The notes: generated by a model not told the origin, from the sequence alone. DNA of 64,000 bases from Acinetobacter tianfuensis (GCF_003611465.1 NZ_RAXV01000004.1:48323-112322), one strand, 5' to 3'. Shown: positions 19,661-31,515, numbered from the stretch's first letter. Numbers and translations are program-made.

Positions 19661-21085
19661 ATGGCAGAACAACAGCCACTGGTATTATTGGTTGATGATG
19701 AAGAAGACCTTTGCATGCTGATGCAAATGTCCTTATCGCGCATGGGGATCAAAACACATGTCGCGCATCGTTTAAGTGAGGCGCGTAAATGCCTCAGCGA
19801 AAATCAATATGATGCCTGCCTGACTGACTTAAATCTGCCTGACGGCAATGGCTTGCAGCTGCTGGACTGGATCAATGAGCATTGTGCTGGCTTGCCTGTT
19901 GCTGTTCTGACTGCTTATGGCAACATGGAAATTGCGATTGCAGCCCTGAAAGCTGGCGCTTTTGATTTTGTCAGCAAACCGATTAACCCTAAACATTTAG
20001 AACAGCTGCTGGAAAAAGCGCTGAACAAGCCTACAGCAGCTTCAGTTCAAACGGAAAACACCCTTGAATATAAAATGCTGATTGGCCAGTCTCTGCCAAT
20101 ACAGCAGCTGCGGATCACACTCAAGAAAATTGCACGCTCACAAGCGCCCGTTTTCATTACAGGTGAATCTGGCACAGGTAAAGAAGTCGTCGCAAATTTA
20201 GTGCACCGTCTCAGCAACCGTAACGAAGGTCCATTTATTGCCATTAACTGCGGCGCGATTCCAAGCGACTTAATGGAAAGTGAATTATTTGGCCATAAAA
20301 AAGGCAGCTTTACTGGCGCAACGCAAGACAAACAAGGCTTGATTCAATCTGCGCATGGCGGCAGTTTATTTTTAGATGAAATTGCTGAACTCCCGCTCAG
20401 CATGCAAGTAAAACTGCTGCGTGCGGTGCAGGAAAAACGTATCCGCCCTGTCGGCTCAGATCAAGAAATTGATGTTGATTTCCGCATTATCAGCGCCAGC
20501 CATCAAGACTTAGATGCTTTGGTCCAGCAAGGCCGTTTCCGTCAAGACTTGTTCTTCCGCATTCATGTCATGGACCTCGTCCTCCCGCCGCTGCGTGAAC
20601 GCGGCAACGACATTTTATTGCTGGCGCAGCATTTTATTCAACGTATCTGCAATGAGTGGGATATTGAAAGTAAATCCTTAACGGAACGCTCAAAAGAGTT
20701 TTTACTGAATCAATATTATCCGGGCAACGTCCGCGAGCTGCGCAATATTATTGAACGCGCCATTACACTCAGCGACGGCAGCACTATCGATATTCAGCAC
20801 TTGCAAAGTGCGCCGCTGCGCCGCAGTGCGGCTCTTGTTGAGCAAAGTGAACTGGCTGCGCCTGCGCCAGCAGCCGGCTTATCAGCAGCGGCATGTGCTC
20901 CGAAAAAACTGCCTGAAGAAGGCTTAGAGCCATTTTTGGAAAACTTAGAAAAAGAAATTTTGCTGAATGCGCTGAATATGACGCATTGGAACAGAACATT
21001 GGCCGCGAAAAAACTGGGCATGTCCTTCCGTTCTCTGCGCTACCGCCTGAAAAAATTCGGTTTAGATACTGACGAAGAAGAGTAA
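19661..21085 (+). CDS. pilR: Type IV pilus sigma-54 response regulator PilR
   Basis: PilR activates sigma-54 promoters such as pilA. I start it at ATG 19661 (MAEQQP; 474 aa) after GGGGAA; an upstream frame at 19598 overlaps pilS and lacks a site. Order: receiver domain (Asp56 in CLTDLNLPDG); AAA+ domain with Walker A GESGTGKE (168-175), the sigma-54 loop GSFTGA (215-220, a common variant of GAFTGA) and Walker B LFLDEIAEL; an arginine-containing GNVRELRN segment; an Ala/Pro-rich linker; and a Fis-type HTH at the C-terminus (NRTLAAKKLGMSFRSLRYR). The partner kinase PilS is just upstream. Confidence 0.94.
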   Translation: MAEQQPLVLLVDDEEDLCMLMQMSLSRMGIKTHVAHRLSEARKCLSENQYDACLTDLNLPDGNGLQLLDWINEHCAGLPVAVLTAYGNMEIAIAALKAGAFDFVSKPINPKHLEQLLEKALNKPTAASVQTENTLEYKMLIGQSLPIQQLRITLKKIARSQAPVFITGESGTGKEVVANLVHRLSNRNEGPFIAINCGAIPSDLMESELFGHKKGSFTGATQDKQGLIQSAHGGSLFLDEIAELPLSMQVKLLRAVQEKRIRPVGSDQEIDVDFRIISASHQDLDALVQQGRFRQDLFFRIHVMDLVLPPLRERGNDILLLAQHFIQRICNEWDIESKSLTERSKEFLLNQYYPGNVRELRNIIERAITLSDGSTIDIQHLQSAPLRRSAALVEQSELAAPAPAAGLSAAACAPKKLPEEGLEPFLENLEKEILLNALNMTHWNRTLAAKKLGMSFRSLRYRLKKFGLDTDEEE

Positions 21086-21088
21086 AGT

Positions 21089-22258
21089 CTAGCGGGCTGC
21101 CAGCAGCTCGGCCACATGCTCTATATAACTCTGCTCGTTTGCATCATGCTGCGGGTAGGCCAAATCCGGCTGCACGCCTGTTCCTTCAATCATGCGGCCA
21201 TTTGGCGTGTAATACTCAGAAACAGTCATTTGTAAAGCAGCGCCATTACTCAGCGGGAAAAGCTTTTGCACAACCCCTTTGCCATAACTTTTTTCGCCAG
21301 TTACCCAAGCCCGCCCATGCTCTTTCATCGCAGCGGTAAAAACTTCTGCAGCGGAAGCTGAACGGCCATTAATTAAAATACCGACCTTTAAATTTTGGAA
21401 TTCAAAACTTGGTAAAGCCTGAAATTGCTGATCGCCTTCCGAACGGCTGCGCGTAGAAACAATCACGCCCTGATTTAGAAAAAGATCCGCCGTTTCTACA
21501 GCAGCAGACAGTAAGCCGCCGGGATTATTGCGCAAATCAAACAGTACCGCTTTAATTTTAGAAGCCGAATGGCTTTCAATTAAACGCTTTACTTCATTTG
21601 CGGTATCTTGCTGAAATACTTTTACACTCAGCACCAGCACCTGATTATTCAATAGTCTAGACTCAATATCCGTTTCTATTTTGGTATTGCGCACAATATT
21701 CATGGCTTGACTGTTTGCAGACAGCTGCAAATTTAAAGTAGAGCCAATTGCGCCATCCAGCAAGTGCTTCACCTGTGCATGACTGAGTTTTTTCACCTCT
21801 TGATCATCAATTTTAAAAACGGTCACACCATTGCGCAGCCCTTGCTTGGCAGAATCTGCATCTTTTTTGAGGCCTTGAATCACCCATTGCTGCAGACCAG
21901 CATCAAAATTCAAGCCAAAATCGACTGTCGCTAAATCACCCTCAGTATATTGGAGCAGCTGTTTATAATCGTCGGGGGAAAGATATCGGGAATAACGGTC
22001 TAGGCCGCTGAGCAAGCCTTTAATTGCTTGCTGAAATAAATCTTCATCGGTTTTTTCTTTGGCATAATTTTCTTTGACAATGCCATAAATCTGTACAAAT
22101 TGCTGAATCGACTCAACGGGAACTTCAGCATAACTTTGCTCATAGTCTGAATCAAAATCTGAGGCAGCAGACGGTTTGCCTGCTGCCCAAGCTGCATGGC
22201 TTGCGCACATCAGCAATGCGCTGAACAGTACCGCAGATTTCCAATGCGCTTGCGCCAT
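21089..22258 (-). CDS. C-terminal processing peptidase, S41 family
   Basis: This is a periplasmic serine protease of the Prc/CtpA type (389 aa) that trims or degrades envelope proteins from their C-termini. The signal peptide ends at about residue 26 (HAAWAAG). A PDZ-like region lies around residues 100-195. The catalytic dyad is Ser302 (GRSASAAE) and Lys327 (SYGKGVVQ). The FDLRNNPGGLL loop typical of S41 enzymes is at about 240-250. It converges on pilR with 3 bp between the stops and lies just downstream of gpmI. Naming it ctpA would be a guess, because several S41 paralogues occur in Acinetobacter. Confidence 0.85.
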   Translation of the reverse strand: MAQAHWKSAVLFSALLMCASHAAWAAGKPSAASDFDSDYEQSYAEVPVESIQQFVQIYGIVKENYAKEKTDEDLFQQAIKGLLSGLDRYSRYLSPDDYKQLLQYTEGDLATVDFGLNFDAGLQQWVIQGLKKDADSAKQGLRNGVTVFKIDDQEVKKLSHAQVKHLLDGAIGSTLNLQLSANSQAMNIVRNTKIETDIESRLLNNQVLVLSVKVFQQDTANEVKRLIESHSASKIKAVLFDLRNNPGGLLSAAVETADLFLNQGVIVSTRSRSEGDQQFQALPSFEFQNLKVGILINGRSASAAEVFTAAMKEHGRAWVTGEKSYGKGVVQKLFPLSNGAALQMTVSEYYTPNGRMIEGTGVQPDLAYPQHDANEQSYIEHVAELLAAR

Positions 22259-22282
22259 GCTTTCACCTTTTATACTTGAATA

Positions 22283-23830
22283 TTAAGCATCTAAATGAAT
22301 TAGATTACGGCCCTGCATTTCAGCAGGAACTGGAATATTCATCAAGTGAAGTATTGTAGGCGCAACATCTGCCAATACACCGCCTGTTTCAATTGTTGCT
22401 GAAGCCAGGCCTGCATAAATGAACGGCACTAGCTCAGTTGTATGCTGTGTATGCACTTGACCGCTTTGATAGTCCTGCATCTGCTCTACGTTGCCGTGGT
22501 CTGCAGTCACAATCATGTGGCCTTGGTTCGCCATGACCGCTTCATATACGCGGCCTAAGCATAAATCGACCGCTTCAACTGCTTTCACTGCCGCATCAAA
22601 TACACCTGTATGACCAACCATGTCGCCATTGGCATAGTTCACAACCAGCAAGTCATACTCGCCTGAATTAATTGCAGCCACCAGCTCATCAGTCACTTCA
22701 TAAGCGCTCATTTCTGGCTTCAAATCATATGTTGCAACGTTTGGCGATGGAATCAAAATGCGCTTTTCACCTGGGTACTCATCTTCACGGCCGCCGCTGA
22801 AGAAGAATGTCACATGTGCATACTTTTCAGTTTCCGCAATACGCAGCTGCGTTTTGCCTAAATTAGACAAGTATTCGCCTAAAGAATTCACCAAAGCTTC
22901 TGGCATGTATGCAACAGGCGCATCAATGGTTGCTTGGTAACGGGTCAGCATCACATACTTAGACAGCGCAGGTACAACTTTACGTTCAAAACCGGCAAAA
23001 TCTTTTTCTACAAAAGCTTTGGTAATTTCACGCGCGCGGTCAGCACGGAAATTCATGAAAACAATACTGTCGCCATCTTGAACTGGCGCAGCATCGCCAA
23101 TACGCGTTGCTTTCACAAATTCATCTTTTTCTTCAGCTGCATACGCCAGTTCTAAACCTGCAACAGCTGTTGGCGCGGTACGCTCAGCGACACCCTCTGT
23201 CAACAAGCGGTAAGCTTGTTCAACACGGTCCCAGCGGTTGTCGCGGTCCATTGCAAAATAACGGCCGATCAATGTTGCAATGCGGCCTTGGCCTGGGTAC
23301 TGCGCGAACAATGCATCTAATTTTTCTAAAGACGGCTGCGCGCTGATTGGCGGTGTATCACGGCCGTCTAAAAATGCATGTAAATAAACTTTTGCGCCGC
23401 GCTTTAACGCCAGCTCAGCCATGGCTACAATGTGGTCTTCATGCGAGTGCACGCCGCCTTCAGATAGAAGACCCATGATGTGCACCGCGCCACTCGCTGC
23501 TTTAGCCTTCTCGACCGCATCAACCAGCACTTCATTTTCAAAGAACGCGCCAGTACGGATGTCTTTCGTGATACGGGTAAAATCCTGATACAGCACACGG
23601 CCAGCACCGAGGTTCATGTGGCCAACTTCAGAGTTGCCCATCTGACCGTCCGGCAAGCCGACATCTTCACCAGAACCAGAAATCAATCCATGCGGATGCT
23701 TTGCTTCCATAGCTGTTAAATTTGGACGTTTCGCCGCCAAGAAAGCATTGTCCTCAATCGCTTCACGATGACCCACACCATCCATAATGACTAAAACGTG
23801 AGGGATTTTGCGAGCACTTGCATCCGTCAT
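22283..23830 (-). CDS. gpmI: 2,3-bisphosphoglycerate-independent phosphoglycerate mutase
   Basis: GpmI interconverts 3- and 2-phosphoglycerate in glycolysis and gluconeogenesis using two Mn2+ ions. The protein is 515 aa, the normal length. The alkaline-phosphatase-like domain holds the N-terminal metal motif VLVIMDGVG and the phosphoserine motif MGNSEVGH (Ser67). The second domain carries [11 protein letters not shown] and [11 protein letters not shown]. The C-terminal metal motifs are [12 protein letters not shown] and [10 protein letters not shown]. The segment LGRVYEAVM precedes the last motif. The S41 protease gene follows 24 bp downstream, so the two may be co-transcribed. Confidence 0.96.
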   Translation of the reverse strand: MTDASARKIPHVLVIMDGVGHREAIEDNAFLAAKRPNLTAMEAKHPHGLISGSGEDVGLPDGQMGNSEVGHMNLGAGRVLYQDFTRITKDIRTGAFFENEVLVDAVEKAKAASGAVHIMGLLSEGGVHSHEDHIVAMAELALKRGAKVYLHAFLDGRDTPPISAQPSLEKLDALFAQYPGQGRIATLIGRYFAMDRDNRWDRVEQAYRLLTEGVAERTAPTAVAGLELAYAAEEKDEFVKATRIGDAAPVQDGDSIVFMNFRADRAREITKAFVEKDFAGFERKVVPALSKYVMLTRYQATIDAPVAYMPEALVNSLGEYLSNLGKTQLRIAETEKYAHVTFFFSGGREDEYPGEKRILIPSPNVATYDLKPEMSAYEVTDELVAAINSGEYDLLVVNYANGDMVGHTGVFDAAVKAVEAVDLCLGRVYEAVMANQGHMIVTADHGNVEQMQDYQSGQVHTQHTTELVPFIYAGLASATIETGGVLADVAPTILHLMNIPVPAEMQGRNLIHLDA

Positions 23831-23893
23831 AATTGAACACTCTTTTCGTCTATAAATTAATCAACATATCTTACCGAATTTTCGGCGAAGACA

Positions 23894-23932
23894 CTATGTT
23901 CAGGGCATGGTTAATACAGCTCATGAACATAG
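23894..23932. repeat. Inverted repeat in the gpmI-lptG spacer
   Basis: CTATGTTCA (23894-23902) and TGAACATAG (23924-23932) are perfect 9-bp arms separated by 21 nt. They lie just downstream of lptG and upstream of gpmI. No T-run follows, so an operator or an mRNA stem is as likely as a terminator. Confidence 0.5.
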
Positions 23933-23953
23933 ATTTACCCGATTTTTACTGTC

Positions 23954-25024
23954 TTAGCGCGCACGCTGCAGCAAATAGCCGCCAACAGCAAAAATCAATA
24001 CAATTGGCACAAATACAAACCACGCCGGGGATGGTGAATAGACCAAGCTGGCATAACCGAGGAAGTCCTGCAAATAGAAGAAACCTAGACCTGTAAATAG
24101 CGCGATAACCAAACGGAAGCCCATAGACTGCTGGCGCAGCGGACCAAAAATAAAGGAACAGGCAATGACCACCAGCGCAATTAAAGCAAACGGCGATCCG
24201 ACCTTCTGCCAAAATGCCAGCTGATAGGTTTTCGGCACTTGACTGTATTCATGCATATAGCTCATGAAGCTGACCAATTGACTTGGCGATAGATCTTCTG
24301 GATCTAAAGTCACCATATGCACATATTTAGGCTGCAGCGCCAAAGGCAGCGGCTGCCGCGTGTGTTTTTCCAGCACGGCATCACCATCTTTTAGAATATC
24401 CATTTGCATAGAATTCTGCAGCTGCCAAGCGCCATTTGAAACAAATTGCCCCTGCTCTGCATCAATTGTGCCGCGCAGACGATACTCATCGTCAAAATCA
24501 ATAACCTGAATATTTTTCAGCTGTCCCTGTGAGTTGGCATAGTCCACAAAAATGAAACGCTGCCCTTCACGTGTCCAATAGCCTTTAACTTCTCCCAGCT
24601 CTGCAGCAGTGCGGTGGCTTTTCACCCCTTTGGCCTGTTCATTCGTGTACGGAATAACCCACTCACTTAACGCAAATGACAGCACCACTAAAATGAGAGC
24701 AGAACGGATGACCCAGCCCACAATGCGCCATAGGCTCACACCAACAGAGCGCATTACAATTAATTCACTGCTGGATGCTAAAGTCCCCAAACCGAGAACA
24801 GCGCCAATTAAAGCTGAAATGGGTAAAATTTCATTGAGGTAATTCGGTGCGCCCCACAGCACAAACTTCAGAGCGTCCCAAGCGCTATAGGTATCGGACA
24901 ATGAACCCAGCTCGCCTAAATAGGTGAACAGCACCTGTAAGCCCGACAAAACAGCTGTGGCGCCCAGCATCGCGAGCGCAGTGGTTTTGGTCACATGCTT
25001 GGCAACAATACGGCGTGCTAACAT
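23954..25024 (-). CDS. lptG: LPS export ABC transporter permease LptG
   Basis: LptG with LptF and LptB forms the inner-membrane ABC transporter that extracts lipopolysaccharide or lipooligosaccharide for transport to the outer membrane. The protein (356 aa) has three N-terminal and three C-terminal membrane helices around a periplasmic beta-jellyroll domain (about residues 130-260). The SSSELIVMRSVGVS cytoplasmic coupling loop follows the second helix. It begins 1 bp after the lptF stop, the usual lptF-lptG arrangement. LptB is not in the window. Confidence 0.95.
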   Translation of the reverse strand: MLARRIVAKHVTKTTALAMLGATAVLSGLQVLFTYLGELGSLSDTYSAWDALKFVLWGAPNYLNEILPISALIGAVLGLGTLASSSELIVMRSVGVSLWRIVGWVIRSALILVVLSFALSEWVIPYTNEQAKGVKSHRTAAELGEVKGYWTREGQRFIFVDYANSQGQLKNIQVIDFDDEYRLRGTIDAEQGQFVSNGAWQLQNSMQMDILKDGDAVLEKHTRQPLPLALQPKYVHMVTLDPEDLSPSQLVSFMSYMHEYSQVPKTYQLAFWQKVGSPFALIALVVIACSFIFGPLRQQSMGFRLVIALFTGLGFFYLQDFLGYASLVYSPSPAWFVFVPIVLIFAVGGYLLQRAR

Positions 25025-25025
25025 T

Positions 25026-26129
25026 TTAAGACCTCACTCGCTGAATTTGTTTCTTAATTTTTGGCGCTAATTTTTGTTTACGCGAAAATAAGGCCGCCGC
25101 AATAGCATAGGCCAGCAAAATCGCAGGATAAGCCCAAATGCCCATCTCATCTTTTGATATGCGGGTTTTCACTGCCATTAAAGCCACAATTAAACTGGCA
25201 AAAATCAGCAGCGCAGGGAAAAGCTTTAAATAACGCCCCTGCCGCGGACTCACCTCTGAAAGCGCAGTTGCCAGCAATAACGCAACAACAATTGAAAACG
25301 GCACAAAAAGCCGCCAGCCTAATTCACTGGCAATCACAGGATCTTCTCGGCTTTGCCAAAGCTGGCCGATTGGCAAAGCTTTCACTTCAGCACTTTCAAA
25401 TTTTGCTTCTTTATTATTTTCTAAACGCAAACGGTAAGTCTGGAATTCAACTTGCGAATAGCGCGGCTGACCTGGATAGATTTCATAGCGGCGGCCTTCA
25501 AGCAAGTCTACGACATTGGCGCCGTCACCATTTTCAACGTCTACACGTGTCGCTTCTTTGGCTAAAATAATAACATCTGGTTTGCCTTCTTTTTCTGCGC
25601 GCTGATAGAAGAAAATATCTTTTAAGTTTTTACGGTCTTCTGACAGATCACCTGCATAAATCGTATAAGGGCCAGAGGGAATAAATTCTTTCGGTCTGAC
25701 CAAGTCAAAACCTGCACGGACAGCTTGTGTTGTGGTCAGCGCTTCAAACTGACGCAAGCCCCAAGGCGAAGCCCAGATCATCAAAAATGACTGTACTGCA
25801 AGAAACACGGCTGTCATGGGCACCAGCAGACGCGCCAGCTGATTGCGGCTGACCCCGCTGCTGTTCATGACCGCCATTTCATGGTCGACATACATGCGGC
25901 CAAAAACCAGCATTAAGCCAATAAAGAAACCCAAAGGAAGAATTAAGGTTAAAAACTCCGGCAAGCGGTAGCCGATAATGCTGAACAAAATACCCGCATC
26001 CAAACGGCCTTGCGCCGCTACGCCAAAATACTTGATCAGCCGGCCGCCCATCATGATTAAGGTCAGTAAGGCAATGACCACCAAGGACGTCGACACGACT
26101 TGCTTGACCAAATAACGCCGAATAATCAA
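25026..26129 (-). CDS. lptF: LPS export ABC transporter permease LptF
   Basis: LptF is the partner permease of LptG (367 aa). It has the same six-helix plus periplasmic jellyroll plan, with the coupling-loop sequence YVDHEMAVMNSSGVS near residues 80-95 and the basic C-terminal tail SRKQKLAPKIKKQIQ. The N-terminal MIIRRYLVKQVVSTS is typical. It is divergent from pepA with 159 bp between the starts, the same lptF/pepA arrangement found in E. coli. Confidence 0.95.
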   Translation of the reverse strand: MIIRRYLVKQVVSTSLVVIALLTLIMMGGRLIKYFGVAAQGRLDAGILFSIIGYRLPEFLTLILPLGFFIGLMLVFGRMYVDHEMAVMNSSGVSRNQLARLLVPMTAVFLAVQSFLMIWASPWGLRQFEALTTTQAVRAGFDLVRPKEFIPSGPYTIYAGDLSEDRKNLKDIFFYQRAEKEGKPDVIILAKEATRVDVENGDGANVVDLLEGRRYEIYPGQPRYSQVEFQTYRLRLENNKEAKFESAEVKALPIGQLWQSREDPVIASELGWRLFVPFSIVVALLLATALSEVSPRQGRYLKLFPALLIFASLIVALMAVKTRISKDEMGIWAYPAILLAYAIAAALFSRKQKLAPKIKKQIQRVRS

Positions 26130-26270
26130 ATTAATTCTTCCAGAAAATTGGGTAATAAAAACTAGCGCTAGTTTACCCGAATGTTGAAAATATAAAACCT
26201 ATACCCATGTTGCACATTGAAACCCTATTCATGAAAATGTTTCAATGGTTTAATGGTTTGCAAATTTTAA

Positions 26271-28137
<1,867 letters not shown>

Positions 28138-28171
28138 GCAGTGTAACTACAGATATTAAGGAGATGCTGCA

Positions 28172-28801
28172 GTGGCATTAAATGTTGGTCCCGATTTTAA
28201 ACAGCGCTGGCTGAATGTGCCTGAAGCTGTACGTCAGACCTTTATTGATGACCTCAGTCGCATCTGTGATGTACTGAAGCCGAACAGCAATACCAGCGAA
28301 TGGCTTGCCTATGATCAGAAGCAGCAGCAGATGTCATTTGAGCTGATTGAAGATGCTTACGCATCCCGTAAAGCTGAACTGATCGAAGCAGCCCGCCTCC
28401 GCAAGCAGCTGGCTCTGGAACAAAAACTTGAACAAAAACGCGCAGCGGAACAAGCCGCAGCAGAACAGCTGAGACAAGATGAAATCCGCCAATATGCAGC
28501 GCAAACTCAAACACTGGCTTTAATCCGCCAATCGATTGATCATGAAGTGCAGACTTATACTTCACGTTATATGAAAAATCCAGAAACGGTGGCCATCAAC
28601 TTTTCTAAACATTCAGCCATCCCAGATCACGAAATACTTTCCGAGCTTGAAAGTGTCCGTGTGCGCCTAGAACTGGAAGCGGACAGCGCCATTGAGCAAG
28701 CCATCAGCGCTTTCCGCGCAAAATTGCAAGCGGCGGCGGCAGAAGAAATTGACTATATTCTGAAAAACTCAAAATTTTCAGATGAAAAGCCCCTAACTTA
28801 A
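28172..28801 (+). CDS. Conserved hypothetical coiled-coil protein
   Basis: I do not recognise a named family. The 209-aa protein starts at GTG 28172, preceded by AAGGAG with good spacing. It has no signal peptide or membrane segment. A long charged region from about residue 60 to 120 is rich in Glu, Lys, Arg, Gln and Ala (LEQKLEQKRAAEQAAAEQLR) and should form a coiled coil. A second helical region spans about 150-200. It lies 34 bp downstream of holC in the same direction and ends at a terminator, so it is the last gene of the pepA-holC unit. A DNA-replication link is suggested only by position. Confidence 0.8.
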   Translation: MALNVGPDFKQRWLNVPEAVRQTFIDDLSRICDVLKPNSNTSEWLAYDQKQQQMSFELIEDAYASRKAELIEAARLRKQLALEQKLEQKRAAEQAAAEQLRQDEIRQYAAQTQTLALIRQSIDHEVQTYTSRYMKNPETVAINFSKHSAIPDHEILSELESVRVRLELEADSAIEQAISAFRAKLQAAAAEEIDYILKNSKFSDEKPLT

Positions 28802-28827
28802 TTATTCTCTATCACCTCAACCCAAAT

Positions 28828-28856
28828 AAAAAAAGCCTGCAAATGCGGGCCTTTTT
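28828..28856. terminator. Terminator between coiled-coil gene and dedA-type gene
   Basis: A7-GCCTGC pairs with GCGGGC-CTTTTT around AAAT (one G-T pair). It serves the converging genes ending at 28801 and 28879. Confidence 0.75.
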
Positions 28857-28878
28857 ACACTCTCATCACATACAATGC

Positions 28879-29427
28879 CTAAGGGACAAGGTCAGCAACC
28901 GCCCATACAGTATGACCTAAGCCATAACCCGCGCCCAGCAGCAAGCCAATCCACAGCATACCGCCTGCCACATTATAAAAAGTGAACATTGCAAAATTCA
29001 TGCGTGCAGAACCCGCGGCAAAAGGCGCAAAAGAGCGGACAAAAGGCACAAAGCGCGCAACTAAAATTGTTTTGCCGCCATGCTTCATAAAGTATTGATT
29101 TGTTTTTACTAAATATTCAGGCTTAAAATAACGGCTATGCTTATTAAAATACTTCAGCCCCAATATGCTGCCTGTATAGTAATTCACGCTATACCCCAGT
29201 ACAGAAGCAACGAACAGCATACTGATCATATAATGCAGATGAATCACTTCTGTGGTCGAGCATAATGCGCCAATGGCGAGCAGCAGGCTGTCTCCCGGCA
29301 AGAAAAACATAAACACTGAACCCGTTTCTGCAAAAATTACCAAAAATAAAATGGCATAGATCCAGATGCCGTATTGCTCCAAAAGCATCGGCAGCCACTG
29401 CTCAAGATTCAGTAAAAAATCGATCAT
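28879..29427 (-). CDS. DedA/SNARE-associated family membrane protein
   Basis: DedA proteins are inner-membrane proteins implicated in undecaprenyl-phosphate recycling and membrane homeostasis. The start is the ATG at 29427 (MIDFLLN; 182 aa) with GGAA 8 nt upstream; the GTG at 29433 lies two codons further. The family signature is present: ETGSVFMFFLPGDSLL (about residues 34-49), F-x-R-F-x-P arginine region (VARFVPFVRSFAPFAAG, about 122-138), and the final GLLLGAGYGLG helix. The neighbours are unrelated. Confidence 0.88.
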   Translation of the reverse strand: MIDFLLNLEQWLPMLLEQYGIWIYAILFLVIFAETGSVFMFFLPGDSLLLAIGALCSTTEVIHLHYMISMLFVASVLGYSVNYYTGSILGLKYFNKHSRYFKPEYLVKTNQYFMKHGGKTILVARFVPFVRSFAPFAAGSARMNFAMFTFYNVAGGMLWIGLLLGAGYGLGHTVWAVADLVP

Positions 29428-29539
29428 CAACACCGTTCCAAATTACATGCGTGTACGCTTTTCGGGCTGTATTATGACCTAAAAATAAAAAAACAGTCTA
29501 ATTTTTAAATTAAACTGTTCATTTAAAAGTATAAAATAT

Positions 29540-30199
29540 TTATCTTAAGAAGCCATTTTCAGCTAAAAAATCCATGCTGATTTTAGACTGCGGCGCAGAC
29601 TCTGCCGCTTTATCACCTAATAAAAGACGTTCAATATAACGCGCCAAGACATCAACCTCTAAGTTGACTTTACAGCCTGCTTGCCATGTCCCAATATTGG
29701 TACGTTCAGCGGTATGCGGAATTAAATTCAAACTGAGCACATTGCCGCGTAGATGATTGATTGTCAGGCTGATGCCATCAACTGTCACCGAACCTTTTTC
29801 TGCTAGATATTTTGCAATTTCCGCAGGCGCTGTGACTTCAAAATAAATAGAGCGCGCATCTGAACGCACAGCAGTAATTTCACCGACAGCATCAACATGG
29901 CCGCTGACAATATGACCGCCAAAGCGAGTCGTCGGCAGCATGGCTTTTTCCACATTTACACGCTGCCCTGTTTGCCAGCTGGACAAAGTCGTGCGGTGTA
30001 AACTTTCCCGCGAAACATCCGCTGCATACCAGTTCTTGCCCCAGTCAATCACCGTCAGGCAAATACCGTTGGTTGCAATCGAATCACCTAAATGCACATC
30101 AGACATATCTAAATCTGTATGGATGCGCAGGCGGACATCGCCGCCGACATTCTGTACACTTTCAACCGTGCCTAAACTTTCAATTATGCCTGTAAACAT
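29540..30199 (-). CDS. ribE: Riboflavin synthase alpha subunit
   Basis: This enzyme dismutates two 6,7-dimethyl-8-ribityllumazine molecules to riboflavin and the pyrimidinedione. The protein (219 aa) has the two tandem lumazine-binding repeats: N-terminal MFTGIIESLG with NGICLT, and the second with GHVDAVG and VDGISLT. It ends with a basic acidic tail. It follows the DNA methyltransferase gene by 23 bp; ribD lies upstream of that, so the unit is ribD-methyltransferase-ribE. Confidence 0.95.
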   Translation of the reverse strand: MFTGIIESLGTVESVQNVGGDVRLRIHTDLDMSDVHLGDSIATNGICLTVIDWGKNWYAADVSRESLHRTTLSSWQTGQRVNVEKAMLPTTRFGGHIVSGHVDAVGEITAVRSDARSIYFEVTAPAEIAKYLAEKGSVTVDGISLTINHLRGNVLSLNLIPHTAERTNIGTWQAGCKVNLEVDVLARYIERLLLGDKAAESAPQSKISMDFLAENGFLR

Positions 30200-30222
30200 C
30201 TTTTTATCTCTTCAAATTGTTT

Positions 30223-31515
30223 TTACCACAAAGCCAATTGCGTCGTCACATCCGTGGTATCGACACCGCCCAGCTCTGCAAAATGGTGCAGCTGGCCTAA
30301 AAGCTGGCGGATTGACGGTCCTGATTTTGCATGTGTATCGGTAATGACAATAAATTCCAGCACACGTGCGCGTTCTGACTGACGCTGTTTGCTCACGCGG
30401 TAGCGCGGCACATCCTGTGTCAATAAAGTCACTTTGCCGCGTTTTAAATTGGCTTGCAGCAAATCTGCTGCGCTAATATTGCCGTCCGTTGAATAGCTGG
30501 TCAAAATATAACGCGCATTGATCGTTGCAACCAGCTTTTCATACGCTTCCTGCGCATGCTTAGAAGAGTTGTATGGACTTGGGCGCTCTTTACGCCATGC
30601 GCGGTCAATACCGCTCTTAAAGCCTTTCGTATCCGGTGTCGGCAAATCCACCTGATCCCACAATGTCAGCGCATTCAGCACATGATAATTCGAGCTGTAA
30701 GCATGCTGGTTATACGGCGGATCTAAATACGCCACATCCACTTCAAAACCGCTCATTTGATTGGCCAAATGCTGTGCATCCACACACCACATTTCAGCAG
30801 CGGGCTTTTTCGGTTCACCAATTTCACAAAAACGGCTAGGCGTCAGCCACAGTAAAGATTCAATACGCTCCAGCGCAGTCTGTGTTTTACCGCCCCAGCC
30901 ATGATGGAAGCTTTTAAATACGCCGCTGGTATTGCTGACAAAACTGGCTGAATACAATAATGGCGCAAGCAGCGCGGACATTTCGACATCGTCAATCGCG
31001 CCTTGAGCTTGCCAAGTCGCAATTTGCTGACGAATCGCATCGATGCGCATGCCATTACGGCGTTTAAAGAATAAACGGTCACGTGCCGGATCATAAATTT
31101 CATCATTGCGCGGACAAAGATTATGCGTCACCCAGCCTTTCACTTCAGGCAAACGGTTTAAATAATCAATGGCTTTTTGATAGCCGCCCAGCTCTTTAAA
31201 TGCAGGCGCTTCTGTACAAGACAAAATCGCGCTATTTAAAGCATGACTGTACGGTTCCCAGTCATTCGCAATGACTCTGTAGCCATTTTGACGCGCAAGA
31301 CGTGATACCACGCCAGATCCTGCAAAAAAATCCGCAAAAATAGGCGCGCGGCCATCATCGCGGTTTAATGTTCCAGTGCTTTCCAGCGCTTCTAAAATTA
31401 AGTGCAATAAACGGCGCTTGTTTCCTAAATAAGGAACCAATTGATGGAACAGATATTCGTCTGTGGTGCGGGCCGCATGACGGCGTTTATGATAAACCGT
31501 AGACTCTGTGCTCAT
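30223..31515 (-). CDS. Orphan DNA adenine-N6 methyltransferase (D12-class)
   Basis: The 430-aa protein carries the N6-adenine methyltransferase motifs in alpha order: motif X YLGNKRRLL (29-37), motif I FADFFAGSG (60-68), an NDWEPYS motif II, and the catalytic motif IV DPPY (265-268, YLDPPYNQHAYSSNY). The middle of the protein (about 100-230) must hold target recognition. It overlaps ribD by 4 bp (ATGA) and precedes ribE, so it is translated within the riboflavin unit. No restriction endonuclease gene is near, so it is an orphan. From memory the A. baumannii methyltransferase AamA (A1S_0222, reported to methylate GAATTC and to affect motility) sits at this locus. That orthology is my recollection, not tested. 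Confidence 0.85.
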   Translation of the reverse strand: MSTESTVYHKRRHAARTTDEYLFHQLVPYLGNKRRLLHLILEALESTGTLNRDDGRAPIFADFFAGSGVVSRLARQNGYRVIANDWEPYSHALNSAILSCTEAPAFKELGGYQKAIDYLNRLPEVKGWVTHNLCPRNDEIYDPARDRLFFKRRNGMRIDAIRQQIATWQAQGAIDDVEMSALLAPLLYSASFVSNTSGVFKSFHHGWGGKTQTALERIESLLWLTPSRFCEIGEPKKPAAEMWCVDAQHLANQMSGFEVDVAYLDPPYNQHAYSSNYHVLNALTLWDQVDLPTPDTKGFKSGIDRAWRKERPSPYNSSKHAQEAYEKLVATINARYILTSYSTDGNISAADLLQANLKRGKVTLLTQDVPRYRVSKQRQSERARVLEFIVITDTHAKSGPSIRQLLGQLHHFAELGGVDTTDVTTQLALW

